Below, one piece after another: positions 52,245 to 60,474 of a stretch of 64,000 nt of DNA. Below the pieces are notes generated by a model. That model saw nothing but the letters and a program-made list of their open reading frames with translations, made no database searches and was not told where the DNA came from. Within the stretch, counting starts at the first letter, position 1; each line of letters starts with the position of its first letter. The stretch comes from Porphyromonas uenonis 60-3. Its GTDB lineage: Bacteria > Bacteroidota > Bacteroidia > Bacteroidales > Porphyromonadaceae. A program made the translations under genes and the position numbers. The stretch is taken from the NCBI RefSeq assembly GCF_000174775.1, contig NZ_ACLR01000182.1, positions 1-64,000 on the forward strand, read 5' to 3'.

Positions 52245-52643
52245 ATGAAACGCATTGCAATCCTAACAACGATCCTCCTCCTCTGTGCTACACTAGCTGG
52301 AGCTCAGAACAAGCAAACTGGCAAGCAGTCTGGTCCTCAGATCACCGCTACGGAGACTGAGTTTGACTTTGGCTCGATCAAGGAGGTTGATGGCCCTGTC
52401 AGTCATACCTTTACGATCAAGAACACAGGTACAGCACCCCTCGTGCTCACTCGTGTCGTAGCCTCTTGTGGCTGCACGAAGCCTGAGTTTGAGACAGCAC
52501 CTATAGCTCCAGGTAAGAGCACTACGATCAAGGTGACCTACAACCCTGCTGGACGTCCTGGTCAATTCGTCAAGACCATCTCTGTCTATAGCAATGGCAA
52601 GGATGGTAGCTACATTCTACGCATCAAGGGTATTGTCGAGTAG
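52245..52643 (+). CDS. DUF1573 domain protein, single domain
   Basis: Encodes 132 residues with a signal peptide (ILTTILLLCATLAGAQ) and a single Ig-like DUF1573 domain: FDFGSIKEVDGPVSHTFTIK near 43-62, VVASCGCTKPEF near 74-85, and IAPGKSTTIKVTYNPAGRPG, the family's usual ending segment. The domain resembles HYDIN/ASPM-type Ig folds and is probably periplasmic or surface exposed. The CGCT motif is shared with the next gene, which lies 127 bp downstream. Function unknown. Confidence 0.88.
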   Translation: MKRIAILTTILLLCATLAGAQNKQTGKQSGPQITATETEFDFGSIKEVDGPVSHTFTIKNTGTAPLVLTRVVASCGCTKPEFETAPIAPGKSTTIKVTYNPAGRPGQFVKTISVYSNGKDGSYILRIKGIVE

Positions 52644-52770
52644 TCCTACTACTGTAAGAGAGTTAGGACTCTACAGTCACTTGAAGCGATACACGCTCAG
52701 CCCTAGAGCCTTCATCACGAAGGCGATGGGGTGGAGGAGTGTATCTCAAGCGAACTAAGATAGATAGTGT

Positions 52771-53868
52771 ATGGCTACAAGACGAATGGTAGCTCTCCTG
52801 CTTTGCCTTGCCACTACCCTATGTGTAGTACGTGCACAGCAGACGGAGAAGATGATTGACTCGCTCTCAGCGATCCACAACTTCGGGACGATAGCTGAGG
52901 AGCGGGGGACGGTGTCGCATAGCTTCACCTTGCGCAACGTCTCTGACCAGCCGATGGTCATCCTGCGTGTCAATACGGACTGTGGCTGTACGACCCCTAC
53001 ATATGATCGTACCGCTGTAGCTCCTGGCGATTCGATACCTATCCAGATCACCTACAATCCGCTAAATCGTCCAGGCTCTTTCGTCAAGTATACCCGTGTC
53101 TACACCTCCGTAGATCCGAGTAGGCCTGTCAAGCTGACGATCAAGGGCAATGTAGCTACACTTGGTAGGCAGACCCCAACGAATGCGCTCTACCAGCAAG
53201 AGATCGGAGCGCTACAGGTGAGTAACCTCTTTCTAGACTTCCCGCTACAGCCTGCTGGCGAAGAGAATACGATTCGCCTGATGCTCAACAATCCGACGGG
53301 TCAGCCTCTAGAGGTGTCACTGGATACAGTGCCTAGCTTCCTGTCTACTAGTATAAGCCGAGCTACGTTGGCGGCTTACGAGCCTGAGGAGATCTTTCTA
53401 AAGGCACATAATGACGGGTCGATAGCGCCTGGCATTCACAAAGGGTGGATAGGCATCACCGTACATACGCAGGACGGCGAGTCAGACCTCTCGGGTGGAG
53501 TGATGGTACGACTTGTGATGCCTCCCAGCTTTGTCAAGGGAGCACCAACACCTCGTGCCGATCTGAAGACTTACCAGCGTCTGACCGACTTGACCCCAGA
53601 AGATCAAGTCTATGAGGGAACTGTCGCCCTAAAGAATGATGGCGAAGCCCCTATGCAGCTCTACTCAGTGGAGAGCAATACCGTCTTCCTGACCATCTTG
53701 GATTACCCGAAGACGATAGCTCCAGGTGCTAGTGCCGACATACGCTATCAGCTCAAGCTGGAGGGCGTGGATCGCTCACGTCGAGCTCTCAAGGCAAACT
53801 TTGACCTCCTGCTCAACGATCCGAATGCTCCGCTACGCAACGTCCTGATCGTCGTTCCTAAGCGATAG
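52771..53868 (+). CDS. DUF1573 domain protein, longer form
   Basis: Encodes 365 residues with a signal peptide (LLLCLATTLCVVRAQ). The first domain (about 28-130) is a DUF1573 unit parallel to the preceding gene (HNFGTIAEERGTVSHSFTLR; VNTDCGCTTPTY; IPIQITYNPLNRPGSFVKY). It is followed by two further Ig-like units (about 140-235 and 265-365; GTVALKNDGEAPMQLYSV, TIAPGASADIRYQLKL). It probably arose by duplication from the neighbour plus extension. No catalytic residues. Likely cotranscribed with the single-domain gene. Confidence 0.85.
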   Translation: MATRRMVALLLCLATTLCVVRAQQTEKMIDSLSAIHNFGTIAEERGTVSHSFTLRNVSDQPMVILRVNTDCGCTTPTYDRTAVAPGDSIPIQITYNPLNRPGSFVKYTRVYTSVDPSRPVKLTIKGNVATLGRQTPTNALYQQEIGALQVSNLFLDFPLQPAGEENTIRLMLNNPTGQPLEVSLDTVPSFLSTSISRATLAAYEPEEIFLKAHNDGSIAPGIHKGWIGITVHTQDGESDLSGGVMVRLVMPPSFVKGAPTPRADLKTYQRLTDLTPEDQVYEGTVALKNDGEAPMQLYSVESNTVFLTILDYPKTIAPGASADIRYQLKLEGVDRSRRALKANFDLLLNDPNAPLRNVLIVVPKR

Positions 53869-53905
53869 ACTAAAGCCATCGGAGCTATCAGAATAACTGG
53901 ATTTC

Positions 53906-53978
53906 TAACCTCTAATCTCTAGCTTCTAATCTCTAGCTTCTAACCTCTAGTTTCTAATCTCTAACCTCTAAATCCTCC
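53906..53978. repeat. Heptamer run abutting the meaB start codon
   Basis: TCTAACC, TCTAATC, TCTAGCT and TCTAACCTCTAAATCC words fill almost the whole gap between the DUF1573 gene and meaB, ending directly before the ATG at 53979. Confidence 0.8.
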
Positions 53979-55082
53979 ATGCTCACAAACGATCATCCTG
54001 AGAATGACCCTCGCTATGCGGGTCTCAAGGTGAATAAAGGTGTCTCCGTCCAGCCTATGGTCAATCCCTATCTGCGCCAGCAACGGGTACAGCGTGAGGA
54101 CTATCCCGCTGAGCGCTATATAGAGGAGATCCTAGCGGGCAATCGTACCTTCCTGGCTCGTGCCGTGACGCTCGTCGAGAGTACACGTCACGATCATCAG
54201 CTCAAGGCGCAGCAGATACTGGAGGGTTGCTTGCCATACAGTGGGCAGTCGATGCGTGTCGGTATCACGGGCGTGCCTGGAGCTGGCAAGAGTACGTCGA
54301 TAGATGCCTTCGGCATGCACCTCATCAAGCAGGGACACAAGCTGGCGGTGCTGGCGATAGACCCTAGTAGTGAGATCTCTAAGGGAAGTATCCTAGGCGA
54401 CAAGACACGCATGGAGCGCCTTTCACGGGAGGAGCGTGCTTTCATTCGTCCGAGTGCTAGTAGCTCTTCGCTGGGTGGTGTGGCGCGCAAGACGCGTGAG
54501 ACCATTATCCTCTGCGAGGCTGCTGGCTTTGACACGGTCTTCGTTGAGACGGTGGGGGTAGGGCAGAGTGAGACGGCAGTACACTCGATGGTCGACTTCT
54601 TCCTCTTGATTCAGCTGGCTGGTACAGGCGATGAGTTGCAAGGTATCAAGCGCGGTATCATGGAGATGGCCGATGGAATCATCATCAACAAGGCTGATGG
54701 CGACAACGTTGACAAGGCTCGTCTGGCAGCGCAGCACTTTCGCAATGCGCTACAGCTCTTTCCCACTACCGAGTCGGGCTGGGAGCCGAAGGTCATGACC
54801 TACTCAGGACTGAAGGGGATAGGTATCAAGGAGATCTTTGACATGATCGATACTTATCGTCAGACGACTAAGGAGAGTGGCTACTTTGACTACAATCGTC
54901 GTCGGCAGGAGAAGTGGTGGATGTATGAGACGGTCAATGAGGAGCTTCGCCGCTCCTTCTACGACAATGAGCAGGTCAAGCAGCTTCAAGAGTCGGTAGA
55001 GCACGAGGTTCTGGAGAATCATATCACCCCCTTCGTGGGTGCGGGACGGCTCCTGGAGGCTTTCTACAAGTCGCTGAAGTAA
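53979..55082 (+). CDS. meaB: Methylmalonyl-CoA mutase-associated GTPase MeaB
   Basis: G3E-family GTPase that protects and gates cobalamin loading of methylmalonyl-CoA mutase. The 367 residues contain the P-loop GVPGAGKST near 90-98, switch I (LAIDPSSEISKGSILGDKTR), the GQSETAV segment after FVETVGVG (G3), and NKADGDN (G4). The C-terminal arm helices are present and length is slightly above the usual 330. The mutase genes are not in the window. The upstream gap is a run of heptamer repeats with no visible promoter, so transcription may come through from the DUF1573 genes. Confidence 0.95.
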   Translation: MLTNDHPENDPRYAGLKVNKGVSVQPMVNPYLRQQRVQREDYPAERYIEEILAGNRTFLARAVTLVESTRHDHQLKAQQILEGCLPYSGQSMRVGITGVPGAGKSTSIDAFGMHLIKQGHKLAVLAIDPSSEISKGSILGDKTRMERLSREERAFIRPSASSSSLGGVARKTRETIILCEAAGFDTVFVETVGVGQSETAVHSMVDFFLLIQLAGTGDELQGIKRGIMEMADGIIINKADGDNVDKARLAAQHFRNALQLFPTTESGWEPKVMTYSGLKGIGIKEIFDMIDTYRQTTKESGYFDYNRRRQEKWWMYETVNEELRRSFYDNEQVKQLQESVEHEVLENHITPFVGAGRLLEAFYKSLK

Positions 55083-55130
55083 AGGGGACGAGAGACACAT
55101 TTAACCTATACATATAGACTACATATCAAG

Positions 55131-55463
55131 ATGGCAGACTTAGACTTTGAGCAGCTTGATCGAGGTGCGGTTCAGTACATGCGCAATCATCTCGATCCCT
55201 CCTTTATCAAGGAGTATGACGATGATGAGATCTTTCTCTATGTGATGGATCTCTGTGACGACTATACTGAGACGCAGGGCGATGATGAGGAGGTCTGTCT
55301 AGACCTAGACGCAATGGCAGCTTATGTCTCTGATCACTTGAGTCAGGACATGGGCGTCAAGATGCACGAGGACGATGCGTACGATCTCGTCTCTACGCTC
55401 TACGACTACTATGCCGAGGAGGGGCTGGTCGATGTCATAGACACCGATGAGGATCAGGAGTAA
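55131..55463 (+). CDS. Small acidic conserved hypothetical protein
   Basis: Encodes 110 residues, strikingly acidic (many D and E, e.g. FIKEYDDDEIFLYVMDLCDD; tail VIDTDEDQE), without signal or membrane segment, so cytoplasmic and mostly helical by eye. I recognise no domain. It lies between meaB (48-bp gap) and trmB (19-bp gap) on the same strand and is probably cotranscribed with both. A homologue in this position is expected in other Porphyromonadaceae, which I cannot check here. Confidence 0.75.
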   Translation: MADLDFEQLDRGAVQYMRNHLDPSFIKEYDDDEIFLYVMDLCDDYTETQGDDEEVCLDLDAMAAYVSDHLSQDMGVKMHEDDAYDLVSTLYDYYAEEGLVDVIDTDEDQE

Positions 55464-55482
55464 TTGATCCTGAGGAGCGCCT

Positions 55483-56277
55483 ATGGCTAGACGTAAACTG
55501 GAGAAATTTGCCGACCTGCATAGCTATCCCAACGTGTATGAGTATGGCTATGCGGAGCTCTCTTCACCAGAGGTGGCGGGAGAGATAGCTGGCGGGTGGA
55601 GTGGGTGCGCCTTTGATGCGGATCGCCCGCTCGTCTTAGAGTTGGGCTGCGGACGAGGTGAGTACACGGTGGCACTGGCTCAGCAAGATGCTACGCACAA
55701 CTATATTGGCGTGGACCGTAAGGGCGCACGTATGTGGCACGGAGCTACGGAGGCTCTAGACAAAGGGTTGACTAATGCGGCCTTCCTGCGTACGGACATT
55801 AACTTACTGCCACTAGCCTTTGCCCCTGGTGAGGTGAGTGAGCTTTGGATCACTTTCCCCGATCCGCAGATGAAGCGCACACGTGTTAGACTTCTCTCGT
55901 CAGCTTTCTTGGCTAGTTACAACCGCTATCTCAAGCCCGATGGAGTGGTGCACCTTAAGACCGATAGCACCTTCCTCTATGAGTACACGCTGAGCTTGTT
56001 GGAGGTCAATGGCGTGGAGCCTATCGTGGCGCTGGCAGACCTTTACCAAGAGGAATCTCTGCTGACACAGTACGGCATACCACGTGTCCTGACTCACTAC
56101 GAGAAGCAGTGGCTAGGCAGAGGTAAGGTGATCAAGTATATCCGCTTTGCGCTACCTATGCGCGAGCAGTGGCTGGAGCCCGAAAGTGAGCCAGAGCATG
56201 ACGACTATACCAGTTGGTCGCAAGTCCCTGGAGGACTCCTGCATCAAGTGGAGCGAGCGTTCGCTCAGGAAGAATAA
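55483..56277 (+). CDS. trmB: tRNA (guanine-46-N7) methyltransferase
   Basis: Methylates G46 in the variable loop of tRNA using S-adenosylmethionine. The 264 residues show the SAM loop LELGCGRGEYTV near 52-63, IGVDRKGARMW near 76, and the TrmB signature LWITFPDPQMKRTRVRLLSS with YLKPDGVVHLKTD. Slightly longer than E. coli TrmB, with an acidic extension before the C-terminal helix. It follows the acidic small protein by 19 bp and precedes mrp by 29 bp. Confidence 0.95.
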   Translation: MARRKLEKFADLHSYPNVYEYGYAELSSPEVAGEIAGGWSGCAFDADRPLVLELGCGRGEYTVALAQQDATHNYIGVDRKGARMWHGATEALDKGLTNAAFLRTDINLLPLAFAPGEVSELWITFPDPQMKRTRVRLLSSAFLASYNRYLKPDGVVHLKTDSTFLYEYTLSLLEVNGVEPIVALADLYQEESLLTQYGIPRVLTHYEKQWLGRGKVIKYIRFALPMREQWLEPESEPEHDDYTSWSQVPGGLLHQVERAFAQEE

Positions 56278-56306
56278 AAGCTCAGACCAAGTAATCGAAA
56301 CAAGAT

Positions 56307-57422
56307 ATGAATAGCTATACAACCGAGCAGGTACTCGATGCGCTACGCAATGTGCGCTACCCAGGTACGGGTACCGATATTGTCACGTCAGGTATCGTGA
56401 CAGACGACATACAGATCGATGGACGACAGATCTCTCTGACGCTACACTTCCCCCGTGTGCGAGATCCGTTTGCTCGTTCCGTGGTCAAAGCGGCTGAGAC
56501 CGCTATCCTCACCTTCCTAGATGCGAAGGCAGATGTGGCGGGTCGTATCAAGGCAACCTTTAGAGAGGAGCCTGAGCAGCCTGAAGTGGAGAACCCGCTC
56601 CCGATGGTTTCTAACACGATCGCCATCTTCAGTGGCAAGGGGGGCGTGGGCAAGAGTACGGTCACGAGCAATCTGGCGGTGGCTCTAGCTCGCCAAGGGT
56701 ATAAAGTGGGGCTCCTTGATGCCGATATCTATGGTCCGTCGATGCCTAAGATGTTTCACTGTGAGGACGCTCGGCCTGTGGCTGAGGAGGTGGACGGCAA
56801 GGATCGCATCGCTCCGATCGTCGTGACTGAGGGGATCAAGATGCTCTCCATCGGCTTCTTCGTGAGTCCCAACCAAGCGCTCCTATGGCGTGGTACGATG
56901 GCTTCGAATGCGCTCAAGCAGATGCTTACCGAGGGTCACTGGGGAGAGTTGGACTACCTACTCATCGATATGCCTCCAGGAACGGGAGACATCGCTCTGA
57001 CGCTGGTGCAGACGCTTCCACTCACGGGCGCTATCGTGGTGACCACACCGCAAGAGGTGGCGCTCGTCGATGCGATGAAGGGGATCAACCTCTTCCAGAC
57101 GGATCCTGTCAATGTGCCTATCCTCGGCTTGGTGGAAAATATGTCATGGTTTACGCCTGCCGAGCTGCCCGACAATAAGTACTACATCTTCGGTCGTGAC
57201 GGAGGCAAGCGATTGGCCGAGCAACTTCACATCCCGCTCTTGGGTCAGCTACCGCTCGTGCAGAGTGTCTGCGAGGCTGGCGATGCGGGAGAGCCGATAG
57301 CAGCGCAGAGTGATCAGGTGATGAGTCACTACTTCGCCGAGCTAGCCACGGCTGTGACGGAGCGCGTGCAGGAGAGGCTGACGATGGCTCCCGCCACCAA
57401 GCGGGTGCATGTGTCGCATTAG
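56307..57422 (+). CDS. Mrp/NBP35-type Fe-S carrier ATPase
   Basis: P-loop protein of the ApbC/Mrp family that delivers iron-sulfur clusters. The 371 residues comprise an N-terminal MIP18/DUF59 domain (about 5-85), the deviant Walker A FSGKGGVGKST near 109-119, DADIYGPSMPKM, and DMPPGTGDIALTL. Where many family members have a CxxC pair that binds a bridging cluster after ENMS, this one reads ENMSWFTPAELPDNKYYIFG with no cysteines; this appears common in Bacteroidetes relatives (from memory). It follows trmB; a very large hairpin lies immediately downstream. Confidence 0.9.
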   Translation: MNSYTTEQVLDALRNVRYPGTGTDIVTSGIVTDDIQIDGRQISLTLHFPRVRDPFARSVVKAAETAILTFLDAKADVAGRIKATFREEPEQPEVENPLPMVSNTIAIFSGKGGVGKSTVTSNLAVALARQGYKVGLLDADIYGPSMPKMFHCEDARPVAEEVDGKDRIAPIVVTEGIKMLSIGFFVSPNQALLWRGTMASNALKQMLTEGHWGELDYLLIDMPPGTGDIALTLVQTLPLTGAIVVTTPQEVALVDAMKGINLFQTDPVNVPILGLVENMSWFTPAELPDNKYYIFGRDGGKRLAEQLHIPLLGQLPLVQSVCEAGDAGEPIAAQSDQVMSHYFAELATAVTERVQERLTMAPATKRVHVSH

Positions 57423-57556
57423 ACTTTAGAGGTTAGAGATTAGACTTTAGAGATTAGACTTTAGAGGTTAGACTTTAGAGATTAGAGGTTAGATCTCTTC
57501 TCGTATCCTTTGGCGTGTAGTATCTCTAACCTCTAATCTCTAAAGTCTAACCTCTA
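57421..57556 (+). terminator. Heptamer repeat forming a perfect 32-bp inverted repeat
   Basis: 57421-57493 is a run of TTAGAGG, TTAGAGA, TTAGACT words. Positions 57462-57493 are the exact reverse complement of 57525-57556, with a 31-nt loop, and the right arm ends TCTATTTTC. The structure follows the mrp stop directly, so it can act as its terminator. Confidence 0.8.
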
Positions 57557-57572
57557 TTTTCGCGGGAAGTAG

Positions 57573-57580
57573 TATCTTTG
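57573..57580 (+). promoter_or_regulatory. Promoter of the 57602 lipoprotein operon
   Basis: TATCTTTG -7 box. It overlaps an in-frame ATG at 57578, supporting the later start at 57602. Confidence 0.65.
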
Positions 57581-57601
57581 TCTTCATATCAAGTATTCTA
57601 T

Positions 57602-58969
57602 ATGATTCGCACCATACAATCTCTCCATAGATACCTACTCCTCGCTGTAGCGTTGCTACCGCTCATCAGCCTGCCCTCCTGCCAGCGCAAGGCGCTCGTT
57701 GAGGATGTACAGGTAGAGAGCGTACTGATCTCAGAACTCAAGCTGAGTGACAAGTCTGTCCCTGAACTGGAGAAGACAATCTTCTCCATAGATCACCGAA
57801 AAGGATTGATATACAACGCTCGTCCGCTACCAAAGGGAACCAAAATAGGCAGGGTTAAGTTGAAGATAACAGCTTCTCCAGATGCACTGCCTAAGGTTTA
57901 CATAGGCGGTGTCGAGCAGCCCTCTACGTCAGGGCTGGACACGATCAACATGTCCAAGTATGCGGAGGGGGTGCGCATCGTGATGCACCATCGCAAGAAT
58001 GCCTCTCTGACCAAGGAGTACAAGCTCATGATAAACATCTACGACCGTGACCCCTATACCCACACATGGACGAAGTCAGCGCACGCAGCGCCAGCCGTAG
58101 CGATGAATGAAAATATCGTCCTGAGCCGTCTTGTGGACAATGGCGAGGCTTACTATTACTTCGCTCGCACCGCTATCGAGAGGCATCTATGGCGTGCCTC
58201 GCACAAGGAGCCTGAGTTATGGCAAGAGGTGACGATATCTACGCTTGACTCACCCATTATGGACATCGCAGAGCTGGGTGGCAGTGATGCAATCCTCTGT
58301 CTGCAGGAGAGCGGACAGATGGTCATCTATGAACATCAAGGTGGTAAGTGGAATCAGAGCAACGCTTTGCCTGGTAGAGCTTCTTACCTCTTGGGCAACC
58401 TATACTATAGAGGAGCGAATACCCCCCTCGTGGCTGTGAAGTCTACCGATGGCGTACATTTCGGCAGTGAACGTGGCATACGAGTGCCGAAGGCTTTCCC
58501 CCTTGAGGACAACGCTCGTCTCTCACTCACCATCGAGCATCATCCCGTATCCTTCCTAATTGGGGGCCCCGTAGCAGATACCACGGCACTGGTCTACACC
58601 ACCTCCAACGGCCTTGACTGGCTCACGCCTCACGATGCCAAAGTGGTAAGTAAGATCTGGCCAAGCAGTCTGCCAGGAGCGATGATATATGAGCCAAAAG
58701 ACCAAACGATACTGCTTGTCAAGCCTGCAGCTCGTCCTAAGCATGCTGAGCAACCAGCGATGCGTGTCTATGTATCGCTAGACCACGGCACTGTATGGCA
58801 GCCATTGACAGAGGAGTCGATACTTCCACCTCTCTACTATGACAAGGGGCAGAAGCATCAGCGTGGCTTAGCGCTTTACCGTGGCGATGATGGTCGCATT
58901 TATCTCTTCGGCGGACTAAAGGGTGGGGCGCCTACGCTTTGGATCGGGCAACCTATTCGCTTTAAGTAA
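57602..58969 (+). CDS. Lipoprotein, DUF6242-like
   Basis: Encodes 455 residues with a lipoprotein signal (LLAVALLPLISLPSCQRK, Cys near 27). The N-terminal 130 residues contain an Ig-like stretch (EKTIFSIDHRKGLIYNARPL, VRIVMHHRKNASLTKEYKLM). The rest is beta-rich with repeated aromatic strand ends that could form a beta-propeller (GTVWQPLTEES, GRIYLFGGLKGGAPTLWIG). It resembles Bacteroidales lipoproteins annotated DUF6242, which I cannot confirm by search. It is first in a run leading to the DUF6089 gene, uppS, bamA and skp; its co-occurrence with outer-membrane assembly genes is worth noting. Confidence 0.7.
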   Translation: MIRTIQSLHRYLLLAVALLPLISLPSCQRKALVEDVQVESVLISELKLSDKSVPELEKTIFSIDHRKGLIYNARPLPKGTKIGRVKLKITASPDALPKVYIGGVEQPSTSGLDTINMSKYAEGVRIVMHHRKNASLTKEYKLMINIYDRDPYTHTWTKSAHAAPAVAMNENIVLSRLVDNGEAYYYFARTAIERHLWRASHKEPELWQEVTISTLDSPIMDIAELGGSDAILCLQESGQMVIYEHQGGKWNQSNALPGRASYLLGNLYYRGANTPLVAVKSTDGVHFGSERGIRVPKAFPLEDNARLSLTIEHHPVSFLIGGPVADTTALVYTTSNGLDWLTPHDAKVVSKIWPSSLPGAMIYEPKDQTILLVKPAARPKHAEQPAMRVYVSLDHGTVWQPLTEESILPPLYYDKGQKHQRGLALYRGDDGRIYLFGGLKGGAPTLWIGQPIRFK

Positions 58970-58987
58970 GTATACCCTCGTAGACTT

Positions 58988-59722
58988 ATGCCGACTCGCT
59001 CCTGCCTTCTGGCTCCTCTCCTCTTGATGCTCTGTGCTGTCTCGCTGACGGCGCAGGAGTATCGCTATGAGATGGGCGGATATGTAGGTGCTGCGTCCTA
59101 TTTAGGGAATGCTAATAGGCGTATCCCCTTCGTACCGATCGGGGGAATGGGCGGAGTCGCTTTTCGCTATAATCACAACTTCCGGTTGGCCTTTTCGGGA
59201 GAACTGGGCTACAGCTTCCTCCCCTTCGACTGTCGCTATGCGCAGACAGACTATCCGCAGGCTAGGGAGGCTAATCAAGCTATCCGTGGTGCCTCTCATC
59301 TGCTAGCGCTAAATGGCTGGGCGGAGTACAACTTTGCTCACTACAGCGACAAGTTCCGCTACCTGCAGACTCGCTCTTTGGTACCTTATATAGGTGCTGG
59401 TCTTAGTGTCGGGACGACGCTCTCGGGGCACAAGATGGCTTTCCTGCCAGGGGCTGGCATCAAGACGGGGATCAAGTACAAGCTTCGCAATCGCCTTAAC
59501 CTAATCGCCGCACTGCAAGGTATCTATTACCTTAGCTCCCACCTGGACACGCCTACGGAGCAGACGGGCTGGCTCAACAACCCTTACGGGATGCCAGCGA
59601 ACTGGATCAAGGGGGGTGACGCTACGATAGGCTTGATCGTGAGTATAACCTATGAATTTGGCAAGCGTAGCGAACCTTGCCACGGATCGGACAGCTACCC
59701 TAACTGGCAGATACCAAAATGA
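58988..59722 (+). CDS. DUF6089 outer-membrane beta-barrel protein
   Basis: Encodes 244 residues with a signal peptide (LLLMLCAVSLTAQ) and an EYRYEMGGYVGAASYLGNAN start typical of the family. An 8- to 10-stranded barrel is suggested by alternating strands (FRLAFSGELGYSFLPF; LVPYIGAGLSVGTT; TIGLIVSITYEFGK). The gene order DUF6089, isoprenyl transferase, BamA, OmpH is conserved in Bacteroidales, so this barrel may take part in or be a marker of outer-membrane assembly. Its stop overlaps the uppS start region (59719-59722). Confidence 0.82.
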   Translation: MPTRSCLLAPLLLMLCAVSLTAQEYRYEMGGYVGAASYLGNANRRIPFVPIGGMGGVAFRYNHNFRLAFSGELGYSFLPFDCRYAQTDYPQAREANQAIRGASHLLALNGWAEYNFAHYSDKFRYLQTRSLVPYIGAGLSVGTTLSGHKMAFLPGAGIKTGIKYKLRNRLNLIAALQGIYYLSSHLDTPTEQTGWLNNPYGMPANWIKGGDATIGLIVSITYEFGKRSEPCHGSDSYPNWQIPK

Positions 59723-60435
59723 TGAAACAGCAGACTCCGCAACATATAGCCATCATCATGGACGGCAATGGTCGCTGGGCTCAGCGACGAGGCCTGTCGC
59801 GTAGCTATGGACACAAGCAGGGTGTCGATGCCCTGGAGACTATCCTCAGTGCCGTAGCCGATCGAGGCATCCCATATCTGACGGTTTACGCCTTCAGTAC
59901 AGAGAACTGGAACCGCCCAGAGGCTGAGGTTAACTATATCATGCAGCTCCTAGCAGAGGGACTACATCACTACACGCCCCGCTTCATCAAGGAGGGAGTG
60001 CGGCTACGAGCCATTGGAGATATTGACCAGCTCCCCGCCGAAACGGCAGCGCAGCTCCGGGACTCCATGGAGCAGACCAAGGATGGCAAGCGGATCACCC
60101 TAGGCATGGCGCTGAGCTACTCCTCCTATACGGAGGTTAGTCATGCGATACAGCATATCGTCGCGGATGTGCAGTCGGGACGTCTCAGTAATGACGACCT
60201 GTCACGCCCCGATCTGATCAATGACTATCTCTACACCAGTGGCATGCCGATGCCCGACCTGCTCATTCGGACGGGTGGAGAGCAGCGGCTCTCGAACTTT
60301 CTCCTACTCCAATCAGCTTACACAGAGCTGTACTTCACAGACACATTATGGCCAGACTTTGATGAGGCAGAGCTGGACAAGGCGCTTGCAGACTTTGCCT
60401 TACGCCAGCGACGCTTCGGCACGGTGCCACAGTAA
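59719..60435 (+). CDS. uppS: Isoprenyl transferase (undecaprenyl diphosphate synthase)
   Basis: Condenses isopentenyl diphosphate onto farnesyl diphosphate to make the C55 lipid carrier for peptidoglycan and glycans. The 238 residues contain the catalytic aspartate in IIMDGNGRWA near 11-20, the diphosphate-binding SYGHKQG, the FSTENWNRP motif near 67-76, and the C-terminal LIRTGGEQRLSNFLLLQSAYTEL. Normal length. It overlaps the DUF6089 gene by 4 bp and is followed by bamA after 39 bp. Confidence 0.97.
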   Translation: MMKQQTPQHIAIIMDGNGRWAQRRGLSRSYGHKQGVDALETILSAVADRGIPYLTVYAFSTENWNRPEAEVNYIMQLLAEGLHHYTPRFIKEGVRLRAIGDIDQLPAETAAQLRDSMEQTKDGKRITLGMALSYSSYTEVSHAIQHIVADVQSGRLSNDDLSRPDLINDYLYTSGMPMPDLLIRTGGEQRLSNFLLLQSAYTELYFTDTLWPDFDEAELDKALADFALRQRRFGTVPQ

Positions 60436-60474
60436 AACAAAGACCCATACATCACAGACCCATCAGATCTCCTA

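Noticed and set aside
57421-57556. Telomere or linear chromosome end
   Set aside because: The heptamers resemble telomere repeats but are short, imperfect and internal to a gene-dense region.
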